Origin: Neocallimastix lanati (nom. inval.)
Lineage: Eukaryota; Neocallimastigomycota; Neocallimastigomycetes; Neocallimastigales; Neocallimastigaceae
Reading direction: 5' to 3'
Assembly (NCBI GenBank): GCA_016946835.1
Contig: JACVTC010000026.1
Span: forward strand, 392,001 to 456,000
DNA: 64,000 nt
Positions 60,789 to 64,000 of the stretch are shown here, piece by piece. The notes under the pieces are model-generated. The model made no database searches and was not told the origin of the DNA. It was given only the letters and a program-made list of their open reading frames with translations. Position 1 is the first letter of the stretch; every line of letters starts with the position of its first letter. A program made the position numbers and the translations under genes.

Positions 60789-61477
60789 TAAATTTCTAAG
60801 AAAGATATTTAGAATTAATAAAAATAAACTAAAAAATCAATCAATAAAGAAATATCTATTTTTCTTTAGTAATTAATTTATTAAATAATTCAAAATCCAA
60901 ATCCATAAGAAAATTGGTGTTTTTCTAATATAAATAAAAAGGATAAATTATTATCAAAAATATTCAATTATGGTAAAAATGGGAATTACTCAAAAATAAA
61001 TTAAAACATATTAAATTCCAAATGAATAATATCTATATTTAAAAAAAAAAAAAAAATTCATAAAATTAATTATTTTTTATTAAATAAAGTTAGAAATTAA
61101 AATATAAAGTAACACAATAAAAAATAATAATAATAATAAAATAAAATGTTTTACGTTTTACTTTTTATTTAAAAAAAAAAATGAAATAATTTAATATTGA
61201 AATTTTATTCATTAATAAATTTATATTTATCAAACTATTGTAACAAAGTTAAATTAATATCATTAACTATAAATAATTATTTTGATACTTTTTTTTTTAA
61301 CAAAAAAAAAAATATTGGAAAATATATCTAAATAATTTTATGTAATATATTTATACTTTCTTCTGAAATTATTTCATAGAATAAACAATATTTTAATTAT
61401 TATTTGAATATGAATATATTAATTTTATAATATTTAATATATATAATATATAATTCTTTAAATATTTAAAAAGTGAA
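60789..61477. other. AT-rich intergenic DNA
   Basis: Nothing seen beyond A/T simple sequence. Confidence 0.4.
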
Positions 61478-61850
61478 AAAATAGAGTAATGGGATATCTC
61501 TATAAAAAAATATTTGATAATGAATAAAGTTTCTCACTTTTAATTTGTTTAAATAATTTACAATACTTATTTTAACCTTTCTTTTTTATTTATTTTTTAT
61601 TTTTTAATGATATTATTTATATTATCAATATTTATTATTTTATTTAACAATATATATATATATAAAATAGAGTAATGGGATATCTCTATAAAAAAATATT
61701 TGATAATGAATAAAGTTTCTCACTTTTAATTTGTTTAAATAATTTACAATACTTATTTTAACCTTTCTTTTTTATTTATTTTTTATTTTTTAATGATATT
61801 ATTTATATTATCAATATTTATTATTTTATTTAACAATATATATATATATT
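61478..61850. repeat. Exact 186-bp tandem duplication
   Basis: Units 61478-61663 and 61664-61849/50, beginning AAAATAGAGTAATGGGATAT and ending in a TA run, appear identical base for base. Such identity in fast-drifting A/T DNA means a very recent event or an assembly duplication. Confidence 0.9.
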
Positions 61851-62324
61851 TAGACTAATGAACTTTTTTAATTAGAAAAATGCATGTATGTGATACATTA
61901 TAAGTTTTGATTTAAACAATATAAATTAATAAATATGGAAGGTTAAAAAATAAATATTTAAATAAAAGTTAGAAAATAAAAAAAATTTTTTTAAAGTATA
62001 TTTTATTTTTAAAGAATATTTTATTTATATATTTAATATAAAAATTTTAAAAAACTTTTTAATTTTAATTTTTATATTAATAGAAAGATTTTTTTTTTTT
62101 AAAGAATTTTTTTTTTTTATATACCTTTTTAACATTTTTAAGATATTCAAGTCTTTTTAATTTTTAGGAGTTTTTTTTTTTTTTTATTATAAATATTTTT
62201 TTATAGATTTAAAGAATATTATATTTTTTTAAATATAATAAAAATTTCAAAAATATGTTTTTTTTTAAATAATATTTTATTTTCAAAGAATTTTTTATTT
62301 ATGTATTTATTTTAAAGATATATA

Positions 62325-62510
62325 AAACTTTTAATTTTATTTTTTTATTAAAATAAAGAATATTTGTTTTAAAGCTTTTAATTTTATTTTTTTATTAAAA
62401 TAAAGAATATTTTTTTTAAAGCTTTTAATTTTATTTTTTTATTAAAATAAAGAATATTTTTTTTAAAGCTTTTAATTTTATTTTTTTATTAAAATAAAGA
62501 ATATTTTTTT
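62325..62510. repeat. Four tandem copies of a roughly 47-bp unit
   Basis: The unit begins AAAGCTTTTAATTTTATTTT and continues to AAAATAAAGAATATTTTTTT. There are four copies, the first with ACTTTT for GCTTTT and one G in its T run. Confidence 0.85.
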
Positions 62511-63104
62511 AAAAAGATATATTATTTTAAAAATATATAAAGAATAATTCTTATATCTTTTACAATATATATGCCTTTTTAAATTTTAAATAGGTTTTGT
62601 TGATTTCAAAAATATTTTATTTTTTATTTTTTTATTTTTTTTTTAGATATAAAAAAGATAATAAAAAATCTTTAACCCTAATTTGACATTATTTATTAAT
62701 ATTATTTATTTGTTAAGTAATGTATATTAAGATATTATAAAGTAAATTAATAATATATGTAATAGATTAAATATTGAATTAATGTATAATATTAAATAAA
62801 TAAATATATAATAATATAAATATTGTGTGTGTAAGTGTGTACACCACATTGTGTGACTCGTTAATAATATTTATCAATTTATTTATTATTTTTTTTATTA
62901 TAATTTTAAAAAACCACATTTTTCGAAATACAACAGTCCCATTTTAAATATTTTCTTAAGTACTTTGTAACAAAAAAGACTGGATAATTAATACTAATTT
63001 ATTTATAATAAATAATTAAATTTAAATAATAAAAATAGATATAAATAATAAATAAATAAATATAAATAAAAATAAATATAAATATAAATAAAAAATACAA
63101 AACT
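62511..63104. other. AT-rich intergenic DNA
   Basis: Mostly simple sequence; short GTGTGTGTAAGTGTGTACAC patch near 62824. No gene seen. Confidence 0.4.
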
Positions 63105-64000
63105 ATGGTATCCAAATTAATTGATAATGGAAGACCTAGAAATGATATTGTTGAATTATGATTTAAATGTTTTATTTATTTAAATTATATAAATACTGAT
63201 TTATAATAAATGACAGAGTAACTATTAAATGAAAAAGATTATCAGAATTCTGTCGCAATTATTAATAATTAAAATTATTTTAGAGTTAATTCATAATTGT
63301 TTAAATTTTAATATTTTTAAAAATTTAATATAAATATATATATATAGTCTTTTTATATTAATAAAAAGATTAGCTTTTTTAAAGAGTATTTTTTTATAAG
63401 AAATACAAGCCTTTTTAATTCTTAATTTTTATATTTTTTTTTTTAAAAAAAAACTTCTTATAGATTTCAAGAATATTTAATTTTATTAAATATATATATA
63501 ATGAAAATTTTAAAAATATAGCAATAGAAAGCCGTGGTATAAGTGTAGTAAATTTAAATATATACATCAAACAGTGTATGCTATCCAACCAGTTAAGAAT
63601 AATAACTAATTATAAATATTATTTTAATTCTTAATAATATAGTTCTTTAATATTAAATTATTATATAAATAACAAATTTAAAATATACTTATGAGAAGAA
63701 TTCATGAAGATAATCCAAGCCTTTCGCTAAAATACTTTACCCAAACAAGTAAAGTCGTATTACCTTTAGTTCAGGCGTAGCTAATAGGGTCCAAACTGTT
63801 GTTACTTTAGCGCATAAACCGTATAGGGAATACAGGTTCGAACTCTTCAAAACTCCATATCCCTTGAATTCAATAAAATATTTCAAGACCAAAACTGTCA
63901 GATAACCCCAATATTAGTCAACTTATCATCAAATTTAATCTTTAAGTTTTTAATGTCTCTTTAGATATTAAAATACTTTTGGATTCTGGATCACTGCTTA
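63105..64000 (+). pseudogene. Decayed LTR-retrotransposon gag - zinc knuckle - protease, cut by the window end
   Basis: In one frame, 63526-63606 reads RKPWYKCSKFKYIHQTVYAI, which aligns with a CCHC zinc knuckle with the first and last Cys replaced. The same frame from 63691 (MRRIHEDNPSLSLKYFTQTS) continues through several in-frame stops to LDIKILLDSGSLL at 63961-63999, an aspartic-protease active-site motif (DSG). At 63105, MVSKLIDNGRPRNDIVEL and later NEKDYQNSVAII may be gag remains. Order gag-knuckle-protease is that of Ty3/gypsy elements; pol would follow beyond the window. Stops show it is dead. Confidence 0.55.

Noticed and set aside
63770-63850. tRNA-like B box GGTTCGAAC with an A-box-like TAGCTAATAGG upstream
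   Set aside because: T-stem pairing fails at two positions, no acceptor stem is seen, and the region reads as decayed gag-protease coding sequence.

Overview
The window looks like nuclear DNA of an anaerobic gut fungus (Neocallimastigomycota: the Neocallimastix / Piromyces / Orpinomyces / Anaeromyces group). Three things point there. The DNA between genes is almost pure A+T, with homopolymer runs of up to about 64 bases. One secreted enzyme carries two fungal dockerin (CBM10-type) modules, the cellulosome tag of these fungi. Plant-wall enzymes sit beside eukaryotic genes, one of them with a clear spliceosomal intron. Genus cannot be fixed from the window alone.

Layout. (1) 0-11.6 kb holds three cytosolic Hsp70 genes that encode the same 653-residue protein, oriented + - +. 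The second and third are head to head inside a large imperfect palindrome. All three have heat-shock elements about 465-500 bp upstream of the ATG and share their 3' flank. (2) 11.6-17.5 kb is gene-poor, with one decayed gene fragment and a 33-bp-arm perfect hairpin. (3) 17.5-18.9 kb is a secreted pectate lyase (PL3) with signal peptide, CBM1, and a very long Asn/Trp then Gln/Pro linker; its first exon is joined by a 110-bp intron. (4) 20-47.5 kb holds seven dispersed genes for small low-complexity proteins (one frameshifted). Most have one membrane span, a basic juxtamembrane segment and a Pro/Tyr/Gln/Asn-rich tail. Several share short motifs (DNPY-NGQYA-S, VPPxY, SYxxxxLYxRS), so this looks like an expanded, undescribed family. 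(5) 31.8-41.4 kb is rich in mobile elements: two copies of a tRNA-derived SINE, a foldback element built from 15-bp iterons, and a decayed Ty3/gypsy pol remnant between two candidate LTRs. (6) 50.6-50.9 kb is a GC-rich island of nested inverted repeats. (7) 51.7-53.7 kb is a bifunctional enzyme, CE1 esterase - two dockerins - GH11 xylanase. (8) 55.8-56.3 kb is a third SINE copy, 5'-truncated and flanked by a 16-bp target-site duplication. (9) The last 4 kb hold an Asn-rich pseudogene, an exact 186-bp tandem duplication and a decayed gag-protease remnant running off the window.

How the genes fit together. The pectate lyase and the esterase-xylanase are secreted plant-wall enzymes: one binds cellulose through CBM1, the other is built for docking to a cellulosome. 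The Hsp70 cluster is a heat-inducible chaperone set. The membrane-protein family has no proven role; PPxY motifs in two members suggest, by inference only, binding to WW-domain (Rsp5/NEDD4-type) ubiquitin ligases. No tRNA, rRNA, CRISPR or prokaryotic gene is seen.
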